From contig NC_084886.1 of the NCBI RefSeq assembly GCF_958979055.1, positions 126,501 to 190,500 on the forward strand: 64,000 bases of DNA, given 5' to 3'. The notes beneath the pieces are model-generated. The model did not search any database. It worked only from the letters and a program-made list of their open reading frames with translations, and had not been told where the DNA came from. The stretch comes from Alnus glutinosa (lineage: Eukaryota > Streptophyta > Magnoliopsida > Fagales > Betulaceae). Shown here piece after piece: positions 1 to 11,440 of the stretch. The translations under genes and the position numbers were made by a program. Position 1 is the first letter of the stretch; every line of letters starts with the position of its first letter.

Positions 1-565
1 CACTCGGTTCCTTTAGCCATTTTTGGAGATGTTTGTGGAGATTGTCCAATACCAAGATTGACTTTAGTGGTGCCTATCATCCTTTAATTGATGGGAAAAC
101 GGAGGTAGTTAATCGTTCTATGGGAGATTTGCTTTGGAGTTTAGTGGGGGATCATCTTAAGTTGTGGGATTAGAAACTATTTTAAGTGGAGTTCGCCTAC
201 AATCAGTCTACAAATCGGAGCACTTGCTTTAGTTCATTCTTTGTTGTCTATGGGACCAATCTGCGTGCACCATTGGATTTGGCTCCTATTCATGATTTGA
301 AGAGGGTGAATACTAAGGCATAAAATCTATTGCTCAAATTCAGGAGGTTCACAAAGCTACTGATAAGCATTTGCAAGATTTTGTGGCCAACTATAAGGCA
401 AGTGCGGAAAAGAAGCAGCATTCTGTGGAGTTTGAAGAAGGGGATTTGGTGTGGGTTGTGTTGAAGAAAGACATGTTTCATGTGGGAGAGTTTAATAAAC
501 TTGTTGTAAGAAAGAATGAAAGATTGGACTACTGGAGACTTTTTCGATGTGAGTGGTGGTGAGAA
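1..565 (+). mobile_element. Ty3/gypsy pol fragment (integrase C-terminal region), decayed
   Basis: Reading the plus strand with frame changes gives pieces typical of the end of a plant Ty3/gypsy polyprotein: LLWSLVGDHLKLWD from the integrase core, then a stretch ending VEFEEGDLVWVVLKKDMF just before the chromodomain-like tail. Several in-frame stops (for example TAG at about position 171) and frameshifts show it is dead. The reading is lost near 560 and resumes near 1342, so foreign DNA sits between. The element starts outside the window, so LTRs and boundaries are not visible. Confidence 0.8.
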
Positions 566-1340
566 GGGAAAAAGATTGGCGGCGTCATGGGCTCATGACA
601 CATGACGATAATCACAATATGTTGAAGCTGTTTGGTAACCAAAGGCCAAATTTTCAATTCCCATTTCACTTCCCCCAAAAATATCAGATAAAAAACATTC
701 TAACTTTTTTACACTTTTTACATCACATCAATAATTTTTTTATTACTATTCAAATAAAAAAACCTACTACAAAATAAAACTTTTTCACTTTTCTATAAAA
801 CATTCTCAAATTTTATATCACATTAATAATTTCTTACTACTATTCAAATAAATATTCCAATCCACAATCCATTACGAAACAACTTCGTTGATAACAAACA
901 CTGTTCGATTGAGCAAGCTTTGACCTTTGAGATTGAGTGAGGCGAGCAAGCTTCTAGCATGTGTAACAGTGATTTTTGATTGGCAGTGGCCAGTGAGATG
1001 GGAAGAAGATGAAGCTTCTAGAGAGTGAGAAACAAAGGAGAGTTTGGTCTTTGGTGAAGAGTGAGTGAGTGATTGAAGTGGATGTAGGGTTTGGTAGCGA
1101 TGAATATATACGCACGTAAAACAGCTTCATTTTTGTTTGGTAAGAAGTGATGTCGTTTGAGTAAACTATTAAATTATAGTTTTATCCTTTGTAGGGTTGG
1201 GTCGAGTCGGAATACCAATATTTTAGGATCCTTTCCACCTACGTACCCGACAACTGGCCTACAGGCCACCAACCGGCGGTAGCGATGCGATGACGACAGG
1301 CAGGCAACCAAAATGCCCACCCCTACCTATTGCTTATTAG
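566..1340. mobile_element. Foreign segment interrupting the gypsy pol fragment, with a possible hAT-like end
   Basis: This stretch separates two parts of one gypsy polyprotein reading. It is AT-rich on the left, with two similar blocks around 700-760 and 800-860 that share a 'TTACTATTCAAATAAA'-type motif. It ends on the right in GC-richer DNA finishing in GCCCACCCCTA at about 1317-1327, which resembles the right end of hAT-type elements such as the one at 7268-8233. A matching left end was not found, so it may be more than one insertion. No coding potential recognised. Confidence 0.4.
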
Positions 1341-1760
1341 CTGAAGCTTCAAAGTCATATCAAGATGGTCGATGTATTTAATGTTAAGCATCTTGTTCCT
1401 TACATGGGTGACTCATTTGCTGACGATGCGAATTTGAGGGTGAATTCTCTCCAACTCGGGGATGATGATGTAGACTGAGAGGAAAACAAATTCATGAAGA
1501 AAACTGGACTGGAGATTCTTGTTCGACTGGGGCAATTCTCAATCGATCAAGAATGCATTGTGATGTTTGGTATTAATTCCCGAGGGCCTCGGTTGATGCC
1601 TCAACCTTAGTTGATCGATCGAGACGATGCATCAAGTCCTGTTAGTGAAACCTGAGGTTTTCAGTCGATGTTCAATCGACCGAGGATAGTTCATTAGGGT
1701 TTTTTCGCATTTAAAAATAGGGTTTTGTTGTATTAGTATGCAGGTCGATTGACCGAGTTG
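1341..1760 (+). mobile_element. Ty3/gypsy pol terminus and 3' flank
   Basis: The polyprotein reading resumes with LQSHIK then VDVFNVKHLVPYMGD and ends at a stop near 1480, as expected for the very end of gypsy pol. The following 280 bases contain repeated TCGATC/TCGACC motifs and probably represent the 3' untranslated region or LTR start. No clean LTR end or target duplication was identified. Confidence 0.7.
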
Positions 1761-2638
1761 TGGCAAGATATTTTAGTCTTGTTTTCTATGGGTTGCAATC
1801 TTATTTTATTTAAGCCTAAGAAGGACAGTTTGGCCAGCATGTTATGTTGTTTATTCTCAGTTTTCAATAAGAAACTCACCAAAGGTGATTTTTCTTCTAT
1901 TTTCCCTCAAAGCCTTGAATTTTCTTGGTCTTATGGAAGAGTTGTGACTTGTGTGTTTATTTAATATACAAACCACTACACCATGCTACATCAATCTGTG
2001 AAGAAAATGGACAAATGGGTTGCAAATAGAATTGAATTTCAATGTGGAGGATGTTATTTCATGAACCTTTTTTGAGTGATTGACTTGAAAGCTTGATGGA
2101 GGACCAGCTCAAGTGGGAGTGGGAGCTAAAAGGGGGAGGGATAGACTGAAGTGGGTGTTGTGGGTAGGGGTAAGATCTTCAATGCATCTCTGTATTGTTG
2201 TTTCACTCATTGTAGGCGGGTTGTTTTTTTTTTGCTGTGTGGATGACGGGGCACTTGACTGATGTGACAAATTTGTTGAAGCGACATTGACATTGTGCAT
2301 GATGTGTCAAATGTGGCATATGAAAAATCATTAACTTTGACAATAAAGTGACAGAGGGACCTTTTTAAAACCTGAGCAAAAGCCTTGATTGTTGAAATTG
2401 GAAACACAGAGAGTAAATTTAAATTAAGTGAAAACCTAGGAGCTAAATATGATTTTTTTCCCCTTATTTTTAAGGGTCAATTGCTTTTTTGGTACCTGTA
2501 GTTTAATGAGAAATCAAATAGACCCTTCGATTTCAAAAAGTATCACAGATAGTACTTGTGGACATTTGGTAAACACGATTAGTATTTCCGTTCAATAATT
2601 TAATGACGTGTCACATCAAGTCTAATCACAATTTGACA

Positions 2639-2640
<2 letters not shown>
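1761..2640. other. Intergenic stretch, nothing recognised
   Basis: AT-rich sequence with only short chance reading frames. No coding, RNA or repeat structure recognised up to the AT microsatellite. Confidence 0.5.

Positions 2641-2711
<71 letters not shown>
2641..2711. repeat. (AT)n microsatellite, about 35 units
   Basis: An uninterrupted run of alternating A and T over about 71 bases. It is the longest perfect dinucleotide repeat in the window and directly precedes the pararetroviral relic. Confidence 0.98.
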
Positions 2712-2713
<2 letters not shown>

Positions 2714-2763
2714 GTGCATTGATATGAAAATTAGTAATCAAGCTGGTAAAGATAAAAGAAAGG

Positions 2764-3036
2764 CAAAATACGAGATGGGTAACTTCTGTGAATAGTATGG
2801 TCTACCTTTGGCGACACCATCACGAAGAAAAAGAGTCAAAGAAACATCTTTCAGTAAAAATAATTATTGCAAGAAATATAAAAGAAAAAATTTCCAAGAT
2901 AATACTAATTTTTACAAGAAAGGTAAACAAAGAAAACATTGGTCACGCTTGTCTAGTAAAAAGACAAGAGAAACTAGTAAAAAAAAAACAAGACTTCAAG
3001 AAAAAGATAACTTGTTCTAAATGCAAACAATGTTGA
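2764..3036 (+). pseudogene. Endogenous pararetrovirus relic: coat-protein C-terminal fragment
   Basis: The plus-strand reading is extremely lysine/arginine-rich (for example KNNYCKKYKRKNFQDN) and ends in the neighbouring frame with a CxxC start of a zinc knuckle (TCSKCKQC). This is the layout of the basic C-terminal tail plus zinc finger of caulimovirid coat proteins. There is an in-frame TAG near 2793 and a frame change near 3010, so it is non-functional. It abuts a reverse-transcriptase fragment in opposite orientation, so the viral copy is rearranged. The family call rests on composition and motif order. A search of the translated fragments against Caulimoviridae proteins would settle it. 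Confidence 0.6.
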
Positions 3037-3240
3037 CAAAGGTGTTTAGGTGTTTCCAGTGTTCTTCTATAGACTTAGAGAAGATGAGAACATCATCAAT
3101 ATAGAGTCATAGACTATAGAAAAGTGACTAAAGGGATTGAATATCTCATTCATGATATTTTGGAATTCATAGGGGCATTTTTCAGACCGAATGGCATTAC
3201 ATTCTATTTATAGTAACCAAAAGGAGTGACAAAGACAGAT
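3037..3240 (-). pseudogene. Endogenous pararetrovirus relic: reverse-transcriptase palm fragment
   Basis: On the minus strand the reading contains NVMPFGLKNAP and, after a frame change, LYIDDVLIFSKSIEEHWKHL. The YIDD box with the surrounding MPFGLKNAP motif is typical of caulimovirid reverse transcriptases and separates them from copia (YVDD). Stops and small deletions are present. It lies directly against the coat-protein fragment but on the other strand. The hAT-like element begins 14 bases to the right and interrupts the relic. Confidence 0.75.
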
Positions 3241-3253
3241 TTATACCTTTGTT

Positions 3254-4327
3254 TAGGGCTGGCAATTTTGACACGACTTGATAACCCGACGCGAACACGA
3301 CATGAAATTAGCAGGTTTAGGTTTACTCCTGAAACGGGTTGACCCGTTTATTTTGGCCTGGCGGGTCGTGTCGCAAGTCACTCGTGGGTGACCCGCCAGA
3401 CACGATTATTATTATTATTTATTTTTTAAATTTTATTAAAAAAAAGAAAAGAAAAGGAAATGTGATTAGCCTAAGACGTAGAGAAGCATTAATAAACACA
3501 GTGCACTACTGCACTGGGCTCAAGGAAATGAAAAAGGATTCAAACTCATTTATATGGAAAGTTGAAATGACAAGACGAGGAAAGCTGGAAAGGAGTTGTC
3601 ATTCTTCACTCAATAGTCCATTCTGCTATAAGATCGCGCGGCCAAGAATTTTTGATTTTTTCTTTGAATAGTGTGCGACGTGCGCGTTGCGTGGAAACGG
3701 CCCTAGGTAGAGAAGAGAAAAAACAAAAAAAAAAAGCCTAATTTCTTTTTCCTTCAGCACCGCCCCCTCCTCTTCTTCCATTTTCTTCTTCTTCCTCCCA
3801 CTTGACGCTCTCTCTCTCTCTCTGCCCTCCCCTCGCTGCCGACATCGCTGCCAACTTCGCTCTGTCGTCGTCGGACGGAGGAGAGCGCTCGAGACGAGCG
3901 GCATCCTTAGCCCACTAAATCAACTTCTCCACTTCATCTTCTTCATCCTCAGTAGCATCATCATCGGGGGATGATAACTTGGGATTTGCAGGAATTCTGT
4001 GAGAGCCCTTGAGAGCAACGAATCTGGCAGAGAGCACATCTTCGTCCACACTAGACGTGGTTGATTTCTGAGAGTTTTGCGGTGGTGATAGAGAAGTAGA
4101 AGATGAATTAGGGAGGACAAAGGGTCTTGATTTGAGGGCTTGGAAACGACCCATTATGCTAAACGGGTTTCACGGGTCGTGTCGGGTGACTCGTGAAAAT
4201 TGCCTTGTCATGTCTGGAGTTCCGACTCGTTAACATAAATCGGTCGTGTTTGGGTCTAGCTTAAACGGGTCGCGGGTCTCCACAGGTTATAAACGGGTCG
4301 ACCCACATACCCGTTTTGCCAGCCCTG
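3254..4327. mobile_element. Non-autonomous hAT-like element with host-gene cargo
   Basis: The ends are inverted: TAGGGCTGGCAA on the left and TTGCCAGCCCTG on the right. The subterminal regions are rich in ACCCG/CGGGT repeats in opposite orientation. Flanking 8-mers CCTTTGTT (3246-3253) and GCTTTGTT (4328-4335) match at 7 of 8 bases, the target-duplication length of hAT elements. There is no transposase. The middle carries coding-like DNA described separately, plus a CT-rich stretch (3760-3830). It is inserted in the pararetroviral relic and is therefore younger. Confidence 0.8.
3850..4154 (-). pseudogene. Captured host-gene 5' coding fragment inside the hAT-like element
   Basis: From an ATG at 4154 the minus strand reads MGRFQALKSRPFVLPNSS and continues through a serine-rich, then acidic stretch to EVEKLI. 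There a TAG (a C-to-T change of CAG would explain it) interrupts an apparently continuing reading WAKDAARLERSPPSDDD. Codon-like composition and an acidic/serine-rich protein character differ from the transposon ends on both sides. The ATG lies only a few bases from the subterminal repeats, so the element appears to have taken up the start of a gene. I do not recognise the parent gene. Confidence 0.55.
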
Positions 4328-4580
4328 GCTTTGTTCAATAATAAACATAAGATATTTGAAAATAACTGGATTTGATTATTACAGATAATCAAATACTTAC
4401 AGATAATAAGGTTTATTAATGAAATCTCAGAACGTTGAAAACGTATGTGCACATGATTTTTGAAAGCTTATGAAAGTAGATTACAATATTTTTGTAATGG
4501 GTTGCAAAGGATCTCTGAAAACTGAAGTAGGTTGTATTTTTCAGCCTATCTTGAATGTCTGAGACTCTGAGTTAGGATCC

Positions 4581-4590
4581 TTTTATAGAT
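4581..4590 (-). promoter_or_regulatory. Putative TATA box, possibly the relic's pararetroviral promoter
   Basis: The minus strand reads TCTATAAAAGGATCC. It points toward the reverse-transcriptase fragment beyond the inserted hAT-like element, and two near-identical 41-bp boxes lie 110-200 bases upstream. The arrangement resembles a pararetroviral intergenic promoter, but this is inference from position and TATA context only. Confidence 0.3.
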
Positions 4591-4701
4591 GGAGAGGGGG
4601 ACTGGAATTATTGGATTCCAGTTGTTCTTAACTAAGCTGTCCAGAGTGCTTGCAGAAAATAGATTCTTTCTGCTTTTATTGAGGTGAAACGCACCGAAAG
4701 A

Positions 4702-4785
4702 GGCTTGGATCAGAGTGCCTCGTGACTAGATGTTCTGCAGAAGGGGCTTGGACCGGAAGGCCTCGTGACTAGATGCTTTGCAGAA
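4702..4785. repeat. Imperfect 41-bp direct duplication
   Basis: Two copies (4702-4742 and 4745-4785) share GGCTTGGA and CCTCGTGACTAGATG followed by TGCAGAA, with a few substitutions. They lie upstream of the minus-strand TATA box and could be duplicated promoter elements. Confidence 0.8.
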
Positions 4786-6926
4786 GGTTGAAACTTTAAT
4801 AAAGCAAATAGTAAGGTTATTATTTGCATGGTAATTTTTACATAGTCGGCCATAGGCAATCTAGACATTTATGCTTCTCTTGATGTGTTCTTTCCTTCCT
4901 TATAATCTTGAGAACTTGAAGATCGGAATGGCATCTAAGTTCTCGAACCAAACTGCAAACCCTAACCCATTTACCACCTCAGCTACAGCCAAAGAGGCTC
5001 TGCTTCGCTAGATCCATCCAGTGATATGTGAATGTTATCTAAGACAGAAAGTTACTTGAATTTCTAAGCCTTGCTGGTGCATTGTTGACTGGATTCACAA
5101 TATTAGTCTTAATTCAATAATACATGTCTCCTTGATGTCATGTTTTGTTTCTTCTCTGATTATTGTTGTTTTCATCATTGCGATTGTAATGGGATGATTG
5201 ATGCTACGTTTAGTTGAAGAGAGAGTGACTGGAAATTTAATTTCTCACTACTATTTCAGGTTGGAATGACTGCGATTCCAAATTATCTTCTTGCCCGTGC
5301 CAGTTGAAAAGGTAATAATATTTTCCAAGGAAATTATTACTGTTTTTTTTTTTTTTTTTTTGGTTGCATTCTGACATATGTGCATAATTCTCTTTTGCTT
5401 GTGTAATTGCTGAAGAGTTGTGCCGAAACATAGAGTTACATAGTACGTTTTCTATTTCCAAGTAATTTTTTTTTTCCTTTATAGAATCATTCGAATTTTT
5501 TTCATGAGGTATACGGCGGTTCTATTTCCAAGTAATATTAATGAGGCATATCACATATGGGACACGTGTCAATCGCTGATTGGTTTGAGGTGGTATGCTG
5601 TTAAATTGTTGAATGGAAGTACCAATTGCATTTATCAGATTTCATTGGTCCCATCTGCAATACTTTTTAAAACTGTCTGTTTGATTTCGTGTTAAACCAC
5701 ATGTCTGTGTAAAGGATTTAAGCTTATTTTTTAATGAAATAGGAAGACAAGTTCTGGAATGAAATATGATGACCGTACCATGCACTTCCAATCCAAGCAT
5801 GTTTCACCGCAACGAAGTTATGAATAGTGTTTATCTGGGGTAGATCCAATTGTTGCATAAATCATATATCCATGTGGAAACCAGATTAGTCCTTAGGATA
5901 ATGAGAGCAATGCTCTACTGTAGGAAGTGAAGTTGGTGAAACAAAGCTTATGAGTTACGCCCCGGCAAGAGAAAAAGAGTGGGAGGAGGGTAGAAGAGGA
6001 CCTTAGATCATATTATTTGTAATTACCAAATAGTATTGATGTTAAAATCCCTTTTTCATTAATACAGTTGGCAATATCATTAATACAGTTGGCAAGACTT
6101 GTTATTATGGTTCTTATAAAAAAAAAAAGACTTGTTATTATGGTTAGAAAGTCATCAAACTTATCCAGGAGTATATGGTTTGAAACTATGAAGGCAGGCA
6201 TGTTGCAGAAATTCCTGGGTTTGCAATCTAATTGTCGGGCTTCTGGGATAAATTGATCAATACTTTTGTCAAGACTCGTTGAGTTAGTCCAATGACATTC
6301 TGCTCTGGATCAACTTAATATGGGATTGTTTCGTGCCATCCATAACTTGGTACATTCTTGACAATAGATATTCTGTGTTGTTGTTGCAAGCTTGCAAAGA
6401 GGAGAATTCATTCATCATGCCCTTATCTGTATCTCTGGCTGGATGGCGCTGGAAAAGACTCTCCCTTGTAATATTTTTCTCTTCTTTAAAAACCATCTTT
6501 AATTCGTACTTTGTAGATTTTCTTGGTATAGGCCAACTAGCATTTTGCGGTGCTTGTTGAGGGAGATTATTACTCATGGCATTTATGGATGGATAAATGT
6601 TGCTGCTGCCAAGTGCCAAGTGATATACTTATGTAGCCATAATCCAAATTTTTAGTTTGTGAAGTGTAAAAGTTCTTTCAAATTAAAGGCCTGTAATGGT
6701 GTAGTGGGATACAAGGCTTATTACCACGCTGATTGAAGGCTAGGATGATTCTTCTTCTCTTCTTCTTCTTCCAGATATATTAACAATTTCATTAGACACA
6801 AGAAGGAAGAAGTCAAGTATCAGCATGCTACAAGACTTAAAACAGACTGATTGAAGGCTAGGGGATCTTCCTTTCATAGGGCACAAAAAGGAAAAAAAGG
6901 CAAGGATCAAAAGCATGCTCTGAAAT
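4786..6926. other. Intergenic stretch without recognised gene
   Basis: Contains a short reading MASKFSNQTANPNPFTTSA from about 4931 that stops after 26 codons, and a poly(T) run near 5344. A short duplication TTCTATTTCCAAGTAAT occurs at about 5450 and 5520. None of these could be tied to a gene family. Confidence 0.5.
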
Positions 6927-7102
6927 GCAAGTTGATGTTAGTGAACTTTTGTTCACTGAATTCGTCTCAAAGGAAATTCTGTGATTTGTTTGTGTATTCA
7001 ATCAGAGATCAGAGGGAGTTTGCTGTAATTTTATAATGAGCCATTGCGCGCTCTCTGCTAGGCGTTGGTCAAGAATATTGTGATTCATTGATGAGCTACG
7101 GA
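6927..7102. repeat. 176-bp direct repeat, copy 1
   Basis: From GCAAGTTGATGTTAGTGAAC to GAGCTACGGA. It is nearly identical to 8367-8542, offset by exactly 1440 bases, with only a handful of substitutions. The two copies bracket a hAT-like element. Confidence 0.95.
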
Positions 7103-7267
7103 AGAAAGAAGAAAAAAAAAAAAAGGAAAAAAAAAAGGGGAAAAAGTACCCGTAACTCTTTTAAACTACCATTTTATTGTTAATGTCTCCCAGCCCCCTC
7201 CCCCCCCCCCCCACCCAAAAAAAAAAAAAACAAAAACTACCAATTGTGTCAATGTTCTCTTCTAAAC

Positions 7268-8233
7268 TAGAGGTGGGTATCGGTTCGGTCGGTGTCGGTA
7301 TGGGTGTTTTCAGTTCGGTTACTGTTAAAATCGGTTAAAGTCGGTTAACTCACCGACTTTATTTTGACAACTTTTAATTTTGATATTTTTGGTTAAATCG
7401 GATAAGTTGGTGGAATCGGTTAAAAGACGATTAGTTTGATCGGTTAGCACAAAAATACTGGAAAACATAGTTTATTACTCAAAAGTACTAGGAAAAGATC
7501 ATACCCCTCCATATGAATTGGGCATAACAAAAATGCAATAATCAAGCATACCAATGGTGAATTAGTTTGAAGACGTTGGGAGGAGATGTGCGGCATAGTG
7601 TGATTTGTGAATGGTTAGGAAGAAGGAAGAAGAAGGCTGTGAAGGGTTTGGAAGGAACAAAGGTGAAAAGGAGCAGGTCTTGAGAGTTGAGAAGATGAAT
7701 GACATGCGTGATTGCTGGCGTGCATGATAGCTAATAGCAATGCACAGTAAAATTTGGTTGAACGGTGAAGATTGAAGATGTGAATCTAACGGTTAAGGAG
7801 TTGTATGAGAATGGGCGTTAGAAATCAACCAAAACCTCACTGAAATCTTGCTGCCAATAAAGCTAATGCTACGTAGCCTTATCTTATCCCCACCTTATCA
7901 ACAACTACAACACAGCCAGCTATTTTCCACTCAATCCCTCCCTTTTCATATTCAATTCCAACTCTTAGACAATCAGTTACAACTTTATCTACGTCTTCCC
8001 AATACGTAGATCGGTAGACTTGTAGACAAGCTTATCTACGGTTAGTTCAGTTCAATTCGGTCGGTTGGGTAGCGGTTTGGTTTAGTTCGGTTAGCCGACA
8101 AAAAATAACTATTTCGATTAACCGAACCGAATCGACTTTGGTATACATTTTTTATACTGACTAATAGACCACCGGAATTCGGTATAGGCAGTAGGTGGTC
8201 GATAGCGGTAGTTGAATATTTTGCCCACTCCTA
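7268..8233. mobile_element. Non-autonomous hAT-like element
   Basis: It starts TAGAGGTGGGTATCGG and ends GCCCACTCCTA, giving short inverted ends. Subterminal regions are full of CGGTT/AACCG motifs in opposite orientation. Flanking 8-mers TTCTAAAC and TCCTAATC match at 6 of 8 positions, compatible with an aged hAT target duplication. The interior has no transposase reading. Confidence 0.65.
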
Positions 8234-8366
8234 TCCTAATCTATTAAAAAATGTTAATGTTCCCTTAATGGCAAAAATACCCTTTATAACATTATTAAAA
8301 TTTTAAAAAATAAAATAACAAAAGGTTATACCAAAAAAAGAAAAAAAAGAAAAAGCGAGGATGAAA

Positions 8367-8542
8367 GCAAGTTGATGTTAGTGAACTTTTGCTCACTGAA
8401 TTCGTCTTAGAGGAAATTCTGTGATTTGTTTGTGTATTCAATCAGAGATCACAGGGAGTTTGCTGTAATTTTATAATGAGCCATTGCGCGCTTTCTGCTG
8501 GGCGTTGGTAAAGAATATTGTGGTTCATTGATGAGGTACGGA
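8367..8542. repeat. 176-bp direct repeat, copy 2
   Basis: Second copy of the unit at 6927-7102, in the same orientation. Both copies lie next to purine-rich, A-rich tracts. The unit itself has no recognised function. Confidence 0.95.
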
Positions 8543-11440
8543 AAAAAAATAAATTAAAAACTTGTCATCTCTGGGTGGCTGTATTTTATTATTTTTATCA
8601 TTTTCTGTCAACACCCACCACTCTCGTCATGTCCTCGTGTATTCTATTGCCTTTTCTTTTTCAAGCTGGATGCAACCATACGGTCAGGAGAAGCTTAAAA
8701 CAAGTCCACAATCTGAGAGATCCGTAGTCCGGAGAAGACGTCTCAAGACCTTACCAGACATGAATTTTGTCTCCTTAACATCCATCCAGTACATGAAAAT
8801 TTGTTTTTTTTTTTTTTTTTTTACGAAAAACACATAGGGGGTAAAATCAGAAAATCTTTACCAAACCAGGTGAGACTAAATACTTGCCATTAAACCAGCC
8901 CCTCCGGTCTATCCCATCTATTTGTTTGTTGTCAATCTGGCTGTCATCTTATGACAGCTTGAGCAATGACGTTTCCAGATCTGTTTCTCCACGCCCACGC
9001 ATGCGTCAGTGTCTGTGCACTTGGTCGTCAGCCATGGCACCATTTGAACATGAGTAGTGATAGGCAGGACAAAACAACCGTCCTACCCGTCACTTTTCTT
9101 TTAAAAATATTTTTTTTTAAAAAAACAGTTTTTGATGTCACATTAAAAATTGTTTTTGATTAAAAAAATTATTTTTTTAATATAAAAGTTTGTTAGGAGA
9201 TGGTAAACCGTCCTCAAGTATCATTTTCCTTTAAACATTTACTCCTGTTGTTAATATTGTGGCGTGGTCTGTTAGTGTCGTTGGTCGTCAGAGATTAGCA
9301 CTTGTTGTTGCATGTTAATTTATTGAATCAATTTCCCTTGTTGCTTTACTGAAAAGACACTTCACAATTAATCTATTGCCATTGCGGGGGGAAAAGAAAA
9401 AAAAATACTTCTATAGTGGAGCTTATGAAAGCGGCTGGTTTTATTTTTTTATTTTTTATTAATATTTTCCACTATGTTTTTGGTAACCGATTACCTTTCT
9501 AACTAACTTAGAGCACTTCCCCTATTCTCTAAAACTTCAAATTCTTTAAACTTTTAGCAAATAAATAAGGATTTAAAACCCCACTTTAACATATTATCTT
9601 CAGATTCTTTAAATCAATATGCTGCTAGTTGCTACGACAGTGTCTTTTCATTTATAAAGATGCATTGTAGCTTCTTCATCCAATTTCTTAACCATTTCTC
9701 TATCATCTCACTCTTTATTTGATCTGTATTTCATTGATTGATGGAAAAAAAAAAATTAAAATTAAAAATAAAAAAGATATTGAAGAGTAAAATTTAAAGA
9801 AAATAAATAAGAGAATAGATAATATTTTCAAAGTGTATATTGAAAAAAGTAAGTAGTTTGAATAATTAAAATAAATAACATTGCTTAAAATGTTGTCCTG
9901 TTAGATATAGTCTTAACCACAATATGATGGTCATTGGTCACTCGATTCCTTCTACTTCTACTTCTACTTTGGACCACTATTTATATCAAAATCAATCAAT
10001 AGTAGTGATAGTACCTGCTCCCTCTTATTTTGGGTGAGCTTTCGACATGTAACCTAATTCACAAAGATTCTTTAATTTTGTTTACGCATTTGAAAGCGCT
10101 ATGTAACTGCAGCCTTGATAACAGCGTTAGCATTTAATATGTGGATCCTATTGTAAGTGGAGCAGGCAACTTCTCCTCACCATATGTATATATATCATAC
10201 TAATATTTGAGACATTAGATCAAAAATTTTCATAATTTTTAGAGTATTGTATTGAGTAGATTTCTTCAAATTCTAACATTTTTTTTTTAATTAAATAATA
10301 ACTGTTGAGATTTGAGGAAATTTACTGGATAAAATACACTAGGAATTCAAAAATAAATAAATAAATAAAAAATCTTGATCTTAACTTTGAGTCAATTCAA
10401 AAGTTGAAAATGTCTTTCTTTTGCTAGTCACTAATTAATAAAAATAAAACAGAGTCACTGCTTTAGTCGCCTCCAATCATTAATATTTAAAAAAGAAAAG
10501 AAAGAAATGTAAAAGGTTATTGGCTAATTAGTTTTTTTTTTTTTTGATTGATTATTGGCTAATTAGTGAATGGGTAGCATTGGCATAACAATGTTGATCA
10601 AAAGAAAATACTAGTGATAAAGTATATATCTTCCCTCAATGTTCACATAATTATTTACAGTTGGCTGTCTGTCTTAATTAGATCCAAAATTTGTTATCTC
10701 TTGGATGGAGAAATTAATTCGTCTAATTTTTGTTTTATATAGTTCTTCAAAATCGATCCCTCCTTTCGGTTGTCTTGTTCCATCGTGGCCCTTTTACCTT
10801 GATTTGCACCTAATTCTTTCGCGCATGGAGTGTTAATTAGTCATTGCTTCATACAACTTTTCATTGTTTTGTTCTTTTCTTGTTTTGTTATATTTGGCTG
10901 TTGATAGCTTTGGAATTCTGAAGCAGAACGCATATGCTACTTAGTGGGGGCGGTTGCTTTCCGCTTTTTGTTTTCAACTTTGTGCTTTTGTGGGTTGAGA
11001 ATGAGTAATGTTATGTAGAATATTAATTGTAATATGATTATCATACAACTTTTTAGTAATCAAAATTAACTATTTAATCAGTACAAAATGAGTTAATTTT
11101 TACCGCTATATATATATATATATATATCTCGTACTCGCAAGAAAAGTCTTATGATTTTGGAAGCTCATTCACCCTCAGTTCATAAGTTTCGAAGATTTAA
11201 CCACCATTCGTTATAACATGTTCGTTAATTATACGTGGAATACTTCTCAAAAGTGCATATATATATATCAATATATAGCAACAAACTTTGTAGTTTAAAT
11301 TTTTATTTTTTGTGTTATTCCGTCACTGTACACATAAGATTTCACCTGTCATGTTTGTTTTGTTAATTTTAACACAAATGTTTTTTACAAATTGTGTCGT
11401 TCATAAGTGGTGAAATGATTCCCTAATTATGAACTACCAC
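8543..11440. other. AT-rich intergenic stretch
   Basis: Contains poly(T)/poly(A) tracts (8802-8821, 9106-9124, 10531-10544) and short AT repeats near 11108-11128 and 11257-11268. Short readings around 8560-8760 have no recognisable family. No gene found. Confidence 0.5.

Noticed and set aside
9500..9900. Possible MITE starting GAGCACTTCC
   Set aside because: No matching inverted right end or target duplication could be found.
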